The notes: a model not told the origin generated them from the letters alone. A DNA stretch of 64,000 nt from Azospira sp. I13 (GCF_003112695.1 NZ_BFBP01000005.1:439-64438); one strand, 5' to 3'; shown: positions 1 through 10,549, numbered from the stretch's first letter. Numbers and translations are program-made.

Positions 1-36
1 GGGGTTTCGCCTTGTAAACCCCTCCCTTAACTTTTT

Positions 37-1428
37 TTAGCTTCCGGCGGCGGTCAGTCGCTTCAGCACCACTTCCCGGGGGAATAGGGCTACCACGGCA
101 TCGACGGAGGGCGTCTGGGCCTGGCCGGTGAGCAGGACGCGCAGGGGCATGGCCAGCTTGGGCATCTTCAGGCCGTGCTTGCCCACTGCTTCCTTAATGA
201 GGGCACCGATGGCCGGGGCTTCCCAGTTCACCTGTTTGATTCCTTCGATGAAGTCCGCCAGGGCCGGCTTGGCTTCTTCGCTCAGGTGCTGGGCCAGGAG
301 TTCCGGATTGGGGTGGATGTCGATGTAGAACACTTCAGCCGCATCCGCCAGTTCGTTGAGGGTATGTACCCGTTCCTTATAGAGGGCGATGATGGCTTCC
401 AGGGAAGGAATATCGCCGACTTTGACGCCCCGGGCTTCGAGGCGGGGCTGCACCAGGCCTACCAAGCGGGCGTTATCCGCCTGCTTGATGTAGTGGGCAT
501 TGAGCCAGTTCAGCTTTTCGGTGTTGAACTGGGCGGCAGAGGGGGTGATGTGGTCCAGGTCGAACCACTGGCAGAACTGTTCCATGGAGAACACTTCGTC
601 GTCGCCGTGGGACCAGCCCAGGCGGCCGAGGTAGTTGAGCACCGCTTCCGGCAGGTAACCGTCTTCGTCGTATTGCATGACGGATACTGCGCCATGGCGC
701 TTCGACAGCTTTTGCCCATCGTCGCCCAGGATCATGGAAAGGTGGGCGTACTGGGGTACGGTGGCACCCAGGGCCTGCAGCACATTGATCTGGCGCGGGG
801 TGTTGTTGACATGGTCGTCGCCACGGATGACCTGGGTGATACCCATGTCCCAGTCGTCCACCACCACGCAGAAGTTGTAGGTGGGGGTGCCGTCAGCCCG
901 GGCGATGATGAAGTCGTCCAGTTCCGTGTTGCTGATCTCGATGCGGCCTTTGACCAGATCATCCCAGGCCACCACGCCGCTGGTGGGGTTCTTGAAACGT
1001 ACCACCGGTTGCACGCCAGAGGGAATGGAGGGCAGGGTCTTGCCCGGCTCGGGGCGCCAGTGGCCGTCATAGCGGGGCTTTTCACCCTTGGCCCGCTGGG
1101 CTTCGCGGATCTGCTCAAGCTCTTCGGGGGAGGTGTAGCAGTGATAGGCCGCACCGGCTTCCAGCATCTGCTGGATCACTTCCTTGTAACGGTAGATGCG
1201 CTGCATCTGATAGAAGGGGCCTTCATCGTGAGCCAGGCCCAGCCAGTTCATACCGTCGATGATGGCCTGTACCGCTTCCGGGGTGGAGCGGGCCACGTCG
1301 GTATCCTCGATACGCAGCACGAATTTCCCCCCATGGCGGCGGGCATAGGCCCAGGAGAAGAGGGCGGTACGGGCGCCGCCGATGTGCAGGTAGCCGGTGG
1401 GGCTGGGAGCGAAACGGGTACGAATCAT
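37..1428 (-). CDS. gltX: Glutamyl-tRNA synthetase
   Basis: Charges tRNA-Glu with glutamate in the cytoplasm. The 463-residue protein has the usual bacterial length. The class I signature [11 protein letters not shown] lies at residues 9-18 and the KMSKS-type loop KLSKR at 240-244. The zinc-binding cysteines found in E. coli GltX (around residues 98-127) are not present: only one Cys is seen near residue 97 and the later Cys/His pair is replaced, so this is probably a zinc-free form. The ATG at 1428 is followed directly by conserved sequence ([12 protein letters not shown]), which fixes the start. No partner gene is close on this strand. Confidence 0.97.
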   Translation of the reverse strand: MIRTRFAPSPTGYLHIGGARTALFSWAYARRHGGKFVLRIEDTDVARSTPEAVQAIIDGMNWLGLAHDEGPFYQMQRIYRYKEVIQQMLEAGAAYHCYTSPEELEQIREAQRAKGEKPRYDGHWRPEPGKTLPSIPSGVQPVVRFKNPTSGVVAWDDLVKGRIEISNTELDDFIIARADGTPTYNFCVVVDDWDMGITQVIRGDDHVNNTPRQINVLQALGATVPQYAHLSMILGDDGQKLSKRHGAVSVMQYDEDGYLPEAVLNYLGRLGWSHGDDEVFSMEQFCQWFDLDHITPSAAQFNTEKLNWLNAHYIKQADNARLVGLVQPRLEARGVKVGDIPSLEAIIALYKERVHTLNELADAAEVFYIDIHPNPELLAQHLSEEAKPALADFIEGIKQVNWEAPAIGALIKEAVGKHGLKMPKLAMPLRVLLTGQAQTPSVDAVVALFPREVVLKRLTAAGS

Positions 1429-1548
1429 GGTGTTTAGTCAGGCGTTGAGCAAAAGAAGGCTATTGTAATAGATAGCGCACGGGGAGCGGCCGGGGAGAAT
1501 TCCGGCAGCAGGAATTGGCCGAGGCAAAACATTATTTTCTGAAAATGT

Positions 1549-1577
1549 TTGACCACTCCGAATCGTTATGGTCTAAT
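1549..1577 (+). promoter_or_regulatory. Sigma70-type promoter of tRNA-Val
   Basis: TTGACC at 1549-1554, a 17-bp spacer and TCTAAT at 1572-1577 lie 20 bases before the tRNA. Spacing is optimal and the -35 box is near consensus. No experimental start is available. Confidence 0.75.
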
Positions 1578-1597
1578 GCGCACCTCTTCGACGCACC

Positions 1598-1672
1598 GGG
1601 TGGTTAGCTCAGCGGTAGAGCACTGCCTTCACACGGCAGGGGTCACAGGTTCAATCCCTGTACCACCCACCA
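1598..1672 (+). tRNA. tRNA-Val (anticodon CAC)
   Basis: A full cloverleaf can be read: acceptor stem GGGTGGT paired with ACCACCC, D-arm TTAGCTCAGCGGTAGAGCA, anticodon stem CTGCC/GGCAG closing the loop TTCACAC (anticodon CAC, decoding GUG), and T-arm with the TTCAA loop. The 3' CCA is encoded. It is a single-gene unit with its own promoter and terminator. Confidence 0.97.
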
Positions 1673-1700
1673 GAAACCTCTGGAATCTGATGTGTCGAAA

Positions 1701-1735
1701 AGCAAGAAAAGCTGCCTCCGGGCGGCTTTTTTGCT
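1701..1735 (+). terminator. Rho-independent terminator after tRNA-Val
   Basis: The stem AAAAGCTGCC / GGCGGCTTTT closes on a TCCG loop and is followed by a T run; the outer AGCAA/TTGCT bases extend it. It ends the tRNA transcript. Confidence 0.8.
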
Positions 1736-2198
1736 TTGTGGCGTCTGAAAGCAGTATTTTCCCATCGCCTCGGGTGAGTGGCGATGTCAGCGCACCGGGC
1801 CTTGTTTTCTCCCTGCTTGGTTCTGTTGCTCCCGGTATTCTTGCCGATCTGTAGTCCCTGCGTTGTCCCCTTGTTGCTCCTTTGCTGTTCCCTCCTGATC
1901 TTCTCCTCGCACCGTAGCTATTGCTTCCAGCAATGGGCTGGTCTTCGTATTTTGTGCGCTAATTCCCCTGCTTCATGATTTTTGCCATTTTTCCCTACTT
2001 TGCCGTGGGGCGGCTGTCTTTCCTCGGGGAAGCCGGTTCTCTGTCGGTCCCTGGCGGCTATGTCTAAGTGCCTAGGTCATGAATGCCGGGTGGGCGGAGG
2101 TAGCGCAGATTTGGTAATCTGACGCCCGTTTTTGTTTCGTTTGCCGCCTTTGGCTGCGCGCCCCCGTCACGGGCGGGCCTTTCTCCTCTGTGAGCACC
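1736..2198 (+). other. Intergenic region upstream of parE, no gene seen
   Basis: About 460 bases between the tRNA terminator and parE. Open frames here lack a ribosome site and recognisable protein. A small hairpin, CAGATT-TGGT-AATCTG, lies at 2106-2121, followed by GCCCGTTTTTG. It may be part of the parE leader. No promoter stands out. Confidence 0.5.
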
Positions 2199-4172
2199 AT
2201 GAGCAATCCTTCCGATTACAACGCCTCGTCGATTACCGTCCTCAAGGGACTGGAGCCGGTGAAGCAGCGCCCGGGCATGTACACCCGGACCGAAAATCCC
2301 CTGCACATCATCCAGGAAGTCATCGACAACGCGGCGGACGAAGCCATTGCCGGCTTCGCCAAGAGCATCCTGGTGACCGTCCATGTGGATGGTTCCATCT
2401 CCGTGGCCGATAACGGCCGGGGCATTCCGGTGGATCTGCATCCGGTGGAAAACGCGCCCACCGTGGAAGTGGTGTTCACCCGCCTGCACGCCGGCGGCAA
2501 GTTCAACAAGGGTGCCGGCGGCGCCTACAGTTTCTCCGGCGGCCTGCACGGGGTCGGCGTCTCGGTGACCAACGCGCTGTCTACCCGTCTGGAGGTGGAA
2601 GTGGCCCGGGAAGGCGGTATGCACCGCCTGGTCTTCGCCGCCGGCGACGTGGTGGAGCCTCTGGCCCGCATCGGCGATGCGCCCAAGAAGGCCAGCGGCA
2701 CCCGGGTGCGCGCTTGGCCCGATGCCAAGTATTTCGATTCCCCCACCATCCCCATGGGCGAGCTGGAGCACATCCTGCGTTCCAAGGCCGTGCTGCTGCC
2801 TGGTGTTGCTGTCACCCTGCACATCGAGCGCACGGGCGAGACCAAGGAATGGGCCTACAAGGACGGCATGCGCGGCTATCTGGCCGAGCTGCTGGGCGGC
2901 TCCGACCTGGTGATTCCCATGATCGTCGGCGAGAAGTACGCCGGCAAATCGGTGGATGGCGACGGCTTCGCCGAAGGTGAGGGCGCCGCCTGGGCCGTGG
3001 CCTGGACGGAAGAGGGCGCTCCGGCCCGTGAATCCTATGTGAACCTCATTCCCACCCCCGGCGGCGGTACCCACGAATCGGGCCTGCGGGACGGCATCTT
3101 CCAGGCCGTGAAGAGCTTCGTGGATATGCACAGCCTGCTACCCAAAGGCGTCAAGCTGCTGCCGGAAGACGTCTTCGGCCGCTCCAGCTTTCTCCTCTCC
3201 GCCCGCATCCTGGACCCCAGTTTCCAGGGCCAGACCAAGGACCGCCTCAATTCCCGGGACGCGGTGAAGCTGGTCAGCGCCATGTTCCGCGACACCTTCG
3301 AGCTGTGGCTCAACGAGCATGTGGAATACGGCAAGAAGCTGGCCGAGCTTTCCATCAAGCAGGCCCAGAGCCGCCAGCGTTCCGCCCAGAAGGTGGAAAA
3401 GAAGAAGGGCAGCGGCGTCGCCGTGCTGCCGGGCAAGCTCACTGACTGCGAATCCGACGACATCGCCCGTAACGAACTCTTCCTGGTGGAAGGCGATTCC
3501 GCCGGCGGTTCCGCCAAGCAGGGCCGGGACAAGGAATTCCAGGCCCTCCTGCCCCTGCGCGGCAAGGTGCAGAACAGCTGGGAAGTGGAGCCGGACCGGC
3601 TCTACGCCAACAACGAAATCCACGACATCGCCGTGGCCATCGGCGTGGACCACCACACCCTGGAAAGCGCCGCCAGCATCGACGGCCTGCGCTACGGCAA
3701 GATCATCATCATGTCCGACGCGGACGTGGACGGCAGCCACATCCAGTGTCTGCTGTTGACCCTGTTCTTCCGCCATTTCCCCAAGCTCATCGCCAACGGC
3801 AACATCTACGTGGCCCGTCCGCCCCTGTTCCGCGTGGACGTGCCGGGCCAGGGCAAGAACCGCCCGCCGCGCAAGATCTACGCCCTGGACGAAGCCGAAC
3901 TGGTGGCGGTGAAAGACAAACTGGTGAAGGAAGGCGTCAAGCCCGAAGCCCTTTCCATCTCCCGCTTCAAAGGCCTGGGCGAAATGTCCAGCGAACAGCT
4001 GTGGGACACCACCCTCAACCCCGACACCCGCCGCCTGGTGCGGGTGGAATTCGGCGACTTCCCCATGGAAGAGACCATTGCCAAGATGAACATGCTGATG
4101 GGCAAGGGCGAAGCCAGCTCCCGCCGCGAATGGCTGGAAGTGCACGGTAACGAAGTCGAGGCGGATATCTGA
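2199..4172 (+). CDS. parE: DNA topoisomerase IV subunit B
   Basis: ATPase subunit of topoisomerase IV, which decatenates daughter chromosomes with ParC. It has the GHKL ATPase elements [10 protein letters not shown] and DNGRGIPVD near the N-terminus. The TOPRIM motifs [16 protein letters not shown] and [11 protein letters not shown] follow in the second half. Its length of about 657 residues and its lack of the extra GyrB domain match ParE, and parC begins 2 bases after its stop. I chose the ATG at 2199; a GTG at 2190 would add three residues, and neither has a clear Shine-Dalgarno site. Confidence 0.96.
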   Translation: MSNPSDYNASSITVLKGLEPVKQRPGMYTRTENPLHIIQEVIDNAADEAIAGFAKSILVTVHVDGSISVADNGRGIPVDLHPVENAPTVEVVFTRLHAGGKFNKGAGGAYSFSGGLHGVGVSVTNALSTRLEVEVAREGGMHRLVFAAGDVVEPLARIGDAPKKASGTRVRAWPDAKYFDSPTIPMGELEHILRSKAVLLPGVAVTLHIERTGETKEWAYKDGMRGYLAELLGGSDLVIPMIVGEKYAGKSVDGDGFAEGEGAAWAVAWTEEGAPARESYVNLIPTPGGGTHESGLRDGIFQAVKSFVDMHSLLPKGVKLLPEDVFGRSSFLLSARILDPSFQGQTKDRLNSRDAVKLVSAMFRDTFELWLNEHVEYGKKLAELSIKQAQSRQRSAQKVEKKKGSGVAVLPGKLTDCESDDIARNELFLVEGDSAGGSAKQGRDKEFQALLPLRGKVQNSWEVEPDRLYANNEIHDIAVAIGVDHHTLESAASIDGLRYGKIIIMSDADVDGSHIQCLLLTLFFRHFPKLIANGNIYVARPPLFRVDVPGQGKNRPPRKIYALDEAELVAVKDKLVKEGVKPEALSISRFKGLGEMSSEQLWDTTLNPDTRRLVRVEFGDFPMEETIAKMNMLMGKGEASSRREWLEVHGNEVEADI

Positions 4173-4174
4173 CC

Positions 4175-6736
4175 ATGACCACCCACAAGAACGATGACAC
4201 CTTGAGCGGCGATCTTTTCGCCAATAACGCGGATCATGCCGATCACGCCGAGAACGAAGCCTCCGCCGCGGAAGTGGCCCAGGCCGAAGTGGTGGCCGGC
4301 CACCTGATCGAACAGGCCGCCCAGATGGACGGTGCCCTGGAAGCCACGTCCAGCGCGGACCTTGCCGACCCCTCGGTGGAGATGCCCGCCCCTGCTGCCT
4401 CTGCGGGCAATGGTGGTGGAAATCGCCATCTGGCGCCCCTTCCCGCCCTGCCGGACGACGCCGATGCCGTGCCCCTGGCTCTCTTCGCCGAGCGGGCCTA
4501 TCTGGAATACGCCGTCAGCGTGGTCAAGGGCCGGGCCCTGCCCGATGTCTGCGATGGCCAGAAGCCGGTGCAGCGCCGCATCCTCTACGCCATGAACGAG
4601 CTGGGCTTGACCAGCGGCGCCAAGCCGGTGAAGTCTGCCCGGGTGGTGGGCGACGTCATCGGTAAGTACCACCCCCACGGCGACTCCTCCGTCTATGAGG
4701 CCATCGTCCGCGTCGCCCAGGATTTCTCTCTGCGCTACCCCCTGGTGGATGGCATCGGCAACTTCGGCTCCCGCGACGGCGACACCGCCGCCGCCATGCG
4801 TTACACGGAATGCCGCCTCACCCCCATCGCCCAGCTGCTGCTCGGCGAGCTGGACATGGGCACGGTGGATTTCCAGGCCAACTACGACGGCGCCTTCCAG
4901 GAACCGGCCCTGCTGCCGGCCCGCCTACCCATGCTGCTGCTCAACGGCGCCTCCGGCATCGCCGTCGGCATGGCCACGGAAATGCCCAGCCACAACCTGA
5001 AGGAAGTGGCCGAGGCCGCCATCGCCCTCATCAAGAAGCCCGAGCTGTCGGTGGCCGACCTCATGGAATACATCCCGGCGCCGGACTTCCCCGGCGGCGG
5101 CCAGATCATTTCCACCCCCACCGACATCCGCAACGCCTACGAAACCGGTCGCGGCTCCCTCAAGGTGCGCGCCCGCTGGAAGGTGGAAGAACTGGCCCGG
5201 GGCCAGTGGCAGCTGGTGGTTTATGAACTGCCGCCCGCCGCCTCCAACCAGAAGATTCTGGAAGAGATCGAGGACCTGACCAATCCCAAGGTCAAGACCG
5301 GCAAGAAGACCCTGACCCAGGAACAGACCCAGACCAAGCAGCTGATCCTCTCGGTGCTGGAAAAGGCCCGGGACGAATCCGACAAGCAGCACCCGGTGCG
5401 CCTGGTGTTCGAACCCCGTTCCAGCCGCCAGGATGCGGGCGAGTTCATGAACATCCTGCTGGCCCACACCTCCATGGAATCCTCGGCCCCCATCAACATG
5501 GTGGCCATCGGCCTGGACGGCCGGCCGCGCCAGAAGACCCTGAAAGACCTGCTGTCCGAGTGGATCGCCTTCCGCTTCGACACCGTGCGCCGCCGTACCG
5601 AGCACCGCCTGGGCAAGGTCAACGACCGCATCCACATCCTGGAAGGCCGGCACATCGTCTTCCTCAACATCGACGAAGTGATCCGCATCATCCGCGAGTC
5701 GGACGAGCCCAAGGCGGCCCTGATCGCCCGCTTCAACCTCTCCGACCGCCAGGCCGAAGACATCCTGGAAATCCGCCTGCGCCAGTTGGCCCGCCTCGAA
5801 GGCATCAAGATCGAGCAGGAACTGGCCGAGCTGCGGGAAGAAAAGGCCGGCCTGGAAAACCTCCTGGCCGACGACAAGGCCATGAAGAGCCTGATCATCA
5901 GCGAGATCAAGGCCGACACCAAGAAATACGGCGACGAGCGCCGCACCGTGGTGGAAGCCGCCGAACGGGCCGCCGTGGCCCAGGTGGTGGTGAACGAACC
6001 CGTCACCGTGCTGCTCTCCGAAAAGGGCTGGATGCGTACCCGCCAGGGCCACGGCCTCGACCTTTCTACCGTCGGCTTCAAGGAAGGCGACAAGCTCTTC
6101 GCCGCCCAGGAATGCCGCACCGTGGATAACGTGGTGATCCTGCTCACCGACGGCCGGGCCTGCACGGTGCCCGTCTCCAGCCTGCCCGGTGGGCGCGGCG
6201 ACGGCGTGCCGGTGGCCACCCTGGTTACCATCCCCAGCGGCGCCAAGGTCGCCCAGATGGTTTGCGGCAACGCCGAACAGCGGGTGCTGCTGGCCGTCTC
6301 CAGCGGCTACGGCTTCACCTGCCGCATCGCCGACATGCTGGGCCGCAACAAGGCCGGCAAGCAATTCCTCAGCGTCGAACCGGGCGACACCATCCTGGCG
6401 CCCTGGACCTTCGACACCCAGGAAAATCTCCTGGCCATCAGCACCGGCGGCCGCCTCCTGGTCTTCCCCGTGGCCGATGTGAACGAACTGCCCCGGGGCG
6501 GCCGCGGCGTCATCATCATGAAGCTCAACGACGGCGACACCCTGGCCGCCGTCTCCGTCGCCGGCTCCGACGAAACCCTGCTGATCCGCTGTATCTCCAA
6601 GGCCGGCAAGGAAACCCAGATGTCCGTGACGCCCAAGGACGTACAAATCTTCCTGAGCGCCCGGGCCCGCAAGGGCGAGCCCTTCGTTGGACGGACTCAG
6701 CCGGTGGGGTTTGTGCGGGAGACGCCGTTGAAGTAG
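4175..6736 (+). CDS. parC: DNA topoisomerase IV subunit A
   Basis: Breakage-reunion subunit of topoisomerase IV. The catalytic tyrosine is Y210 in AAMRYTECR. The quinolone-determining segment [10 protein letters not shown] keeps Ser171 and Glu175, matching E. coli Ser80 and Glu84, so no classic resistance change is present. At 853 residues it exceeds typical ParC by roughly 90. The excess is an N-terminal acidic, Ala-rich, low-complexity segment (residues 1-95) before the conserved [20 protein letters not shown]. Co-transcribed with parE (2-base gap) and followed by a strong terminator. An internal start near residue 95 is possible, but no obvious one is seen. Confidence 0.96.
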   Translation: MTTHKNDDTLSGDLFANNADHADHAENEASAAEVAQAEVVAGHLIEQAAQMDGALEATSSADLADPSVEMPAPAASAGNGGGNRHLAPLPALPDDADAVPLALFAERAYLEYAVSVVKGRALPDVCDGQKPVQRRILYAMNELGLTSGAKPVKSARVVGDVIGKYHPHGDSSVYEAIVRVAQDFSLRYPLVDGIGNFGSRDGDTAAAMRYTECRLTPIAQLLLGELDMGTVDFQANYDGAFQEPALLPARLPMLLLNGASGIAVGMATEMPSHNLKEVAEAAIALIKKPELSVADLMEYIPAPDFPGGGQIISTPTDIRNAYETGRGSLKVRARWKVEELARGQWQLVVYELPPAASNQKILEEIEDLTNPKVKTGKKTLTQEQTQTKQLILSVLEKARDESDKQHPVRLVFEPRSSRQDAGEFMNILLAHTSMESSAPINMVAIGLDGRPRQKTLKDLLSEWIAFRFDTVRRRTEHRLGKVNDRIHILEGRHIVFLNIDEVIRIIRESDEPKAALIARFNLSDRQAEDILEIRLRQLARLEGIKIEQELAELREEKAGLENLLADDKAMKSLIISEIKADTKKYGDERRTVVEAAERAAVAQVVVNEPVTVLLSEKGWMRTRQGHGLDLSTVGFKEGDKLFAAQECRTVDNVVILLTDGRACTVPVSSLPGGRGDGVPVATLVTIPSGAKVAQMVCGNAEQRVLLAVSSGYGFTCRIADMLGRNKAGKQFLSVEPGDTILAPWTFDTQENLLAISTGGRLLVFPVADVNELPRGGRGVIIMKLNDGDTLAAVSVAGSDETLLIRCISKAGKETQMSVTPKDVQIFLSARARKGEPFVGRTQPVGFVRETPLK

Positions 6737-6752
6737 GGCGGATGTGGGAATA

Positions 6753-6782
6753 AAAAAGGGGCGCTAAGGCGCCCCTTTTTGT
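6753..6782 (+). terminator. Rho-independent terminator of parE-parC
   Basis: A perfect 12-bp inverted repeat, AAAAAGGGGCGC / GCGCCCCTTTTT, with a TAAG loop, 16 bases after the parC stop. Confidence 0.93.
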
Positions 6783-7274
6783 TTGGGTGTTCCCGATAAA
6801 TTGTAAGTTTTGAGCGGTCCAGAATGCAATTGATCGGAGGTGGTTGATAGTCTGGTTATCTGCCTTTGTAGATCTTGACAGAGTGATCCCAATGAGTCGG
6901 CAGTTCCTTGGTAACCAGTTGTTGCTGTGAATTCATTTGAACGGTAGCTCTACTCAATACCCTGGGGGGCATTCTCGGTATTACCCGCGACTTGTACCCC
7001 TTGGCTAAAGGTTTGGGCTACGATGTCCTCCTTCGCTTTCCGCAGCAGCGCCCAACTTCGTATCGAACTCACCCCCTATTATGCAAGTCTCTACGGCCAT
7101 TCCCCTCGACGGAGTCCGTTGCCTTCTCGCCCCAGCTATGACATGCGCGCATGACTACCAGTCCGAAACCTTTTGTGTCTTCAAAAACAAAGAAATGCGA
7201 GAATTCGGCGAATGTCCCACGAAAAGGCTGGCACTCGCAGCGTGAGATGCATTGGAAATTGGAGAATTACACTG
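6783..7274. other. AT-richer non-coding stretch with possible gene remnant
   Basis: About 490 bases without a supportable gene. Base composition drops at once after the parC terminator and stays low through the next two genes. On the minus strand a short open stretch ends in KELPTHWDHSVKIYKGR followed by a stop; it has no start signal and looks like the tail of a decayed gene. No inverted terminal repeats or recombinase motifs were recognised. Probably the left edge of an acquired segment. Confidence 0.35.
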
Positions 7275-8666
7275 ATGAAATTTCATTTTGAAAACCTCGG
7301 CCTGTTGGATGAAGCCGATATTGAACTTGCTGATCTCACGCTGATTTGTGGTGAAAACAACACTGGTAAAACCTATGCCACCTACGCCGTTTATGGTTTT
7401 TTACGGAGTTGGCGGGGAATTTTGCGATTCGTGCTTGAAGATGAAATTAACGCACTGCTCAAAGATGCGCAGCAGTACCGCATTGATCTGGTCGCAATGT
7501 TTGAGGGAAAGGTAGATGCTTACCTTGAGAAAATGGGGAGTGAATATGTGGGCGGTTTACCGCGTGCATTTGCTACGGAGAGCAATGTTTTTGAGCACAC
7601 AATTTGTGCTATTCGCTGCTGCAAAGCAACTGACTTCCTGACACGCAGCTACCAGCGAACGGTGCAAGCGGGGGCCAGTGGAAAAGTGTTGGCTACCCTC
7701 AAGAAAGAAGCTGGCAGCACAATGCTTGATGTGCTGGTGGCGGATGCTGAAGTGCTTCAGCAACCGTTTGGTGGATTGAGTGACTTCATCTCGGATGCAA
7801 TTGCCGACATTGTGTTTGCACAACACTTGCCGCGTGTGCACATTGCAAGCGCGGAGCGTACCGGAGCTGCCATTTTTCGCAAAGAACTGGATATGGCCCG
7901 AACCCGCATGCTGAAGGCTATTCATCAGATCGATTCTAAAGAACTCAAGAGGAACCCTTTCAAAATCCTTCAAGAAATCGATGGTGGCTACGCTTGGCCG
8001 GTAGAAGACAATGTGGATTTTGTGCGCCAGCTTGAAGACATTGACAAACGCACGGGAGAATTGGCTGAAGCCAATCCTGAGTTGCTGTCAGCCTTCGATG
8101 CCATTATTGGCGGCAGTTACAAGGTGGTGAAACAACAACTGGTGTTTCAGGCTAAGGGGGCAGGCAAACAGCGTTTCACCATGAACGAGGCATCTAGTTG
8201 CATCCGAGCCTTGCTGGACGTTGGTTTTTACCTGCGTTGCAGGGCTAAGACCGGTGATTTGTTTATCATCGATGAGCCCGAACTGAATCTTCATCCCAAA
8301 AACCAGCGTGCTTTTGCCCGCTTGGTGGCTCGCATGGTTAATGCAGGTATTAGGGTATTCATCACGACCCACAGTGACTATCTGGTTAAGGAACTGAATA
8401 CGCTGATCATGCTGAATCAACGTACCCCCCACACCCAGGCTGTACAGCGGCAATATGTCTATGACGAGGCTGAGTTGATTGACCCGCAGCGCATCCGCCT
8501 ATACATGACCGGTGTTAAAAAAGCGACCTCTGGTCGTGGCAAGGTACGAACGCTGGTTTCGGCAATGATCTATCCTGATCGTGGGATTGAGGTGAGTACT
8601 TTCGATGACACCATCGAAATTATGAATGCCATTCAAAGCGAAATCCTATATGGGGGCGAGCTCTGA
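7275..8666 (+). CDS. AAA-family (SMC/OLD-like) ATPase, putative defence gene
   Basis: 463 residues starting at the ATG preceded by TTGGAG. The N-terminus MKFHFENLGLL...ADLTLICGENNTGKT has the layout of SMC/RecF/OLD-type ATPases with Walker A at residues 26-33. A long middle insertion is followed by a signature-like helix (NEASSCIRALLDVGFYLR), Walker B FIIDEPELNLHP (acidic pair D333-E334) and the H-loop ITTHSDYLVKE (H366). No TOPRIM or nuclease domain is visible, unlike GajA or OLD proteins. Its stop overlaps the next start (TGATG), so the two are probably translationally coupled. The AT-richer composition compared with both flanks suggests horizontal transfer. Such ATPases paired with a small effector are frequent in anti-phage systems; the role here is inferred. 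Confidence 0.8.
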   Translation: MKFHFENLGLLDEADIELADLTLICGENNTGKTYATYAVYGFLRSWRGILRFVLEDEINALLKDAQQYRIDLVAMFEGKVDAYLEKMGSEYVGGLPRAFATESNVFEHTICAIRCCKATDFLTRSYQRTVQAGASGKVLATLKKEAGSTMLDVLVADAEVLQQPFGGLSDFISDAIADIVFAQHLPRVHIASAERTGAAIFRKELDMARTRMLKAIHQIDSKELKRNPFKILQEIDGGYAWPVEDNVDFVRQLEDIDKRTGELAEANPELLSAFDAIIGGSYKVVKQQLVFQAKGAGKQRFTMNEASSCIRALLDVGFYLRCRAKTGDLFIIDEPELNLHPKNQRAFARLVARMVNAGIRVFITTHSDYLVKELNTLIMLNQRTPHTQAVQRQYVYDEAELIDPQRIRLYMTGVKKATSGRGKVRTLVSAMIYPDRGIEVSTFDDTIEIMNAIQSEILYGGEL

Positions 8667-9238
8667 TGGCCTTGACGGCAGCTCTGCAACAATTACACGA
8701 CTCCTTGTCTTGCTGCACTTTCAACGGGGCCCAGCACTCCCATGTGTTGATAAAGGAAACCTCGGCGGAAGCAAAATTGAAAAGCGTGACGCTCGCTGCA
8801 TCGGCGGGTGACTGGTTTAGTTTTGATCCGGATAAAGGTCGGGGTAAGTTTGCACAGATGTCGCCCTTGCTGGCCACTGGATCGACTCATGACCATCACC
8901 GCGCGTGCGATTGCGTGATTCTCATTAATCGAGACGGTCTGCTGACCGCCTTATATGTGGATTTGAAGTCAGGCAATCCTAGCGGCTATTCCGGTCAATT
9001 CAAAAGCACGCGGCAGTTTGTGCGTTATGCCTTGGGCTTGCTGGAGGAGTTTCATGGCAGCAAGATCACACTGGCCGAAGAACGTTTTGTAGTGCTCTAC
9101 GGCGGTAAACCTGCATTACTGCAAAAGACAACGACGGTGCCAAAACTCAAAAAAATCGGGAAAACGCAGCCAGACAATCCACATAAGCGCGAAGTACCGC
9201 AACCAGCAAGGCTGTATCTCAAGGAATTGCTGACTTGA
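8666..9238 (+). CDS. Small PD-(D/E)xK-like protein, partner of the upstream ATPase
   Basis: 190 residues with no family I can name. The core CDCVILINRD (D82) followed by LYVDLKSG (D99-x-K101) and GQFKSTRQFVRY (Q111) has the spacing of a PD-(D/E)xK nuclease active site: an acid at the start of one strand, (D/E)xK at the end of the next, then a helix. The C-terminal 40 residues are basic (KKTTTVPKLKKIGK-like). The ATG shares one base with the TGA of the ATPase gene. I infer an ATPase-controlled nuclease effector; a non-catalytic DNA-binding role is possible because the motif is short and the fold is unproven. Confidence 0.7.
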   Translation: MALTAALQQLHDSLSCCTFNGAQHSHVLIKETSAEAKLKSVTLAASAGDWFSFDPDKGRGKFAQMSPLLATGSTHDHHRACDCVILINRDGLLTALYVDLKSGNPSGYSGQFKSTRQFVRYALGLLEEFHGSKITLAEERFVVLYGGKPALLQKTTTVPKLKKIGKTQPDNPHKREVPQPARLYLKELLT

Positions 9239-9490
9239 GAACAATCAACACAATTTCCGACTGAACGGCAGGGGACCGGTGTCTTGACGTCCGGCACCGA
9301 GTCATAGGACTGTGGCTGTTATTCCGATAAGAAGACAAAGGGCCGCCACGTTTCCTTGATGGTCTTCTATGTTTGTCGAACCAGTGTCTAGCAGGTTCAA
9401 CCTGCCGACAACCTCGCCACCTTCACCCACGCTGCGTGGGCCCTCTTGCAGCTGTCGATCAACCGCTGATGCCGGTCAGTCCTTCCTGCT

Positions 9491-10549
9491 TCAGTCCTGT
9501 CCCTTCTCCGCCGGCAACAACCGCCGATACTCCCCTGGCCTTGCCCCCGTCCATTTCTTGAAGGCCCGGTGGAAGGCGCTGGGTTCGGCGAAGCCGAGTT
9601 CGTTGGCGATGGCCATGATGCTGTTTTCCGAGTCGCTGAGCAGGGAAATGGCCAGGTCGCGGCGCAGGTCGTCGAGGATGGTGCGGTAGGAGTTGCCTTC
9701 GTCTTCGAGGCGGCGGCGCAGGGTGGAGGGGGAGTAGTGCAGTTCTTCGGCCAGGGTGTCGAAGGCGGGCCAGGCGGCGGGGGGGGTTTCCCGCAAATGG
9801 CGGCGGATACGGGCGGTGAGGCTGGCGCTGTTCTTGTACTTGACCAGGAAATTGACCGGGGAGCTGCGCAGGAATTCCTTCATGCTGCGCTCGTTCTGGA
9901 TGTTGGCCATGTCCAGGTATTCGGCGGCGAAGGTGATGCTGGTGCGGGGCTGGTCGAACTTAAGGTTGGGCGAGAAGAGCATGCGCCATTCGCCGCTGTA
10001 GTGGGGTTCGGGGCAGCGGAAGCTGGCTTCGATGAGGGGGATGCGCCGGCCTACCAGCCAGCAGGCCAGGCCGTGCAGGATCACCAGCACGGTGCCGTAG
10101 GCGAAGGGGCGGGCGGGGCAGGGCGGGGCGCTGCCTTCCGCCGGCCGGGGCAGGTCGTCGATGACGATGCGGGCCAGGTCGCCTTCCCGTTCCAGATGGC
10201 CTTCCAGATCGTCCAGCACCAGGCGGAAGAAGCGTAGGGCCCGCTGCAGGGCCCGTTCCAGGGTGTCGGCGTGGATGGCGGCGTGGCAGAGCAGGGTGAA
10301 GCTGCCCACCTTCATGCGGTGGCTGTCCATACCGAAGAACTCGTCGTCCAGGGTGCGGGCGATGAGGTGCCAGAGGTTGCCGAAGTGGGTGGAGGAAACC
10401 CGGGCCTCGGGCAGTTTCAGCAGTTCCGGAGAGATGCCGGCTGCTTCCAGCAGGGCGTCGGCATCCAGGCCCCGTTCGCGAATGGCCACCAGGGCTTCGT
10501 GCACGAAGCAGATGGATATGGTGTCGCGGTCGGGGCTGGGAGCGCTCAT
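9491..10549 (-). CDS. AraC-family transcriptional regulator
   Basis: 352 residues from the ATG that starts MSAPSPDRDTIS. The N-terminal two thirds resemble the 'arabinose-binding domain of AraC' class that senses small molecules. The C-terminus carries the double helix-turn-helix: DTLAEELHYSPSTLRRRLE, then IANELGFAEPSAFHRAFKKWTG with the conserved FxRAFKxWxG motif. It is divergent from the acyl-CoA catabolic block starting at 10765, so it likely controls that block. The ligand cannot be read from the sequence. An upstream in-frame ATG at 10666 lies inside the divergent promoter region and is unlikely. Confidence 0.88.
   Translation of the reverse strand: MSAPSPDRDTISICFVHEALVAIRERGLDADALLEAAGISPELLKLPEARVSSTHFGNLWHLIARTLDDEFFGMDSHRMKVGSFTLLCHAAIHADTLERALQRALRFFRLVLDDLEGHLEREGDLARIVIDDLPRPAEGSAPPCPARPFAYGTVLVILHGLACWLVGRRIPLIEASFRCPEPHYSGEWRMLFSPNLKFDQPRTSITFAAEYLDMANIQNERSMKEFLRSSPVNFLVKYKNSASLTARIRRHLRETPPAAWPAFDTLAEELHYSPSTLRRRLEDEGNSYRTILDDLRRDLAISLLSDSENSIMAIANELGFAEPSAFHRAFKKWTGARPGEYRRLLPAEKGQD

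Noticed and set aside
1549-1854. Open frame across tRNA-Val
   Set aside because: It reads through the tRNA promoter, tRNA and terminator and has no ribosome site.
2199-4172. gyrB
   Set aside because: The length, absence of the extra GyrB insert and immediate linkage to parC indicate parE.
4925-6646. Long open frame on the minus strand opposite parC
   Set aside because: It is His/Gly/Gln-rich with no ribosome site or known fold. It is the usual antisense shadow of a GC-rich gene with strong third-position bias; similar frames oppose parE, leuA, ppsA and uup.
7275-9238. Known systems Gabija, Septu, PARIS or a retron
   Set aside because: No TOPRIM in the ATPase, no helicase partner, no HNH motif and no reverse transcriptase are visible. 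None of these names can be supported by eye.
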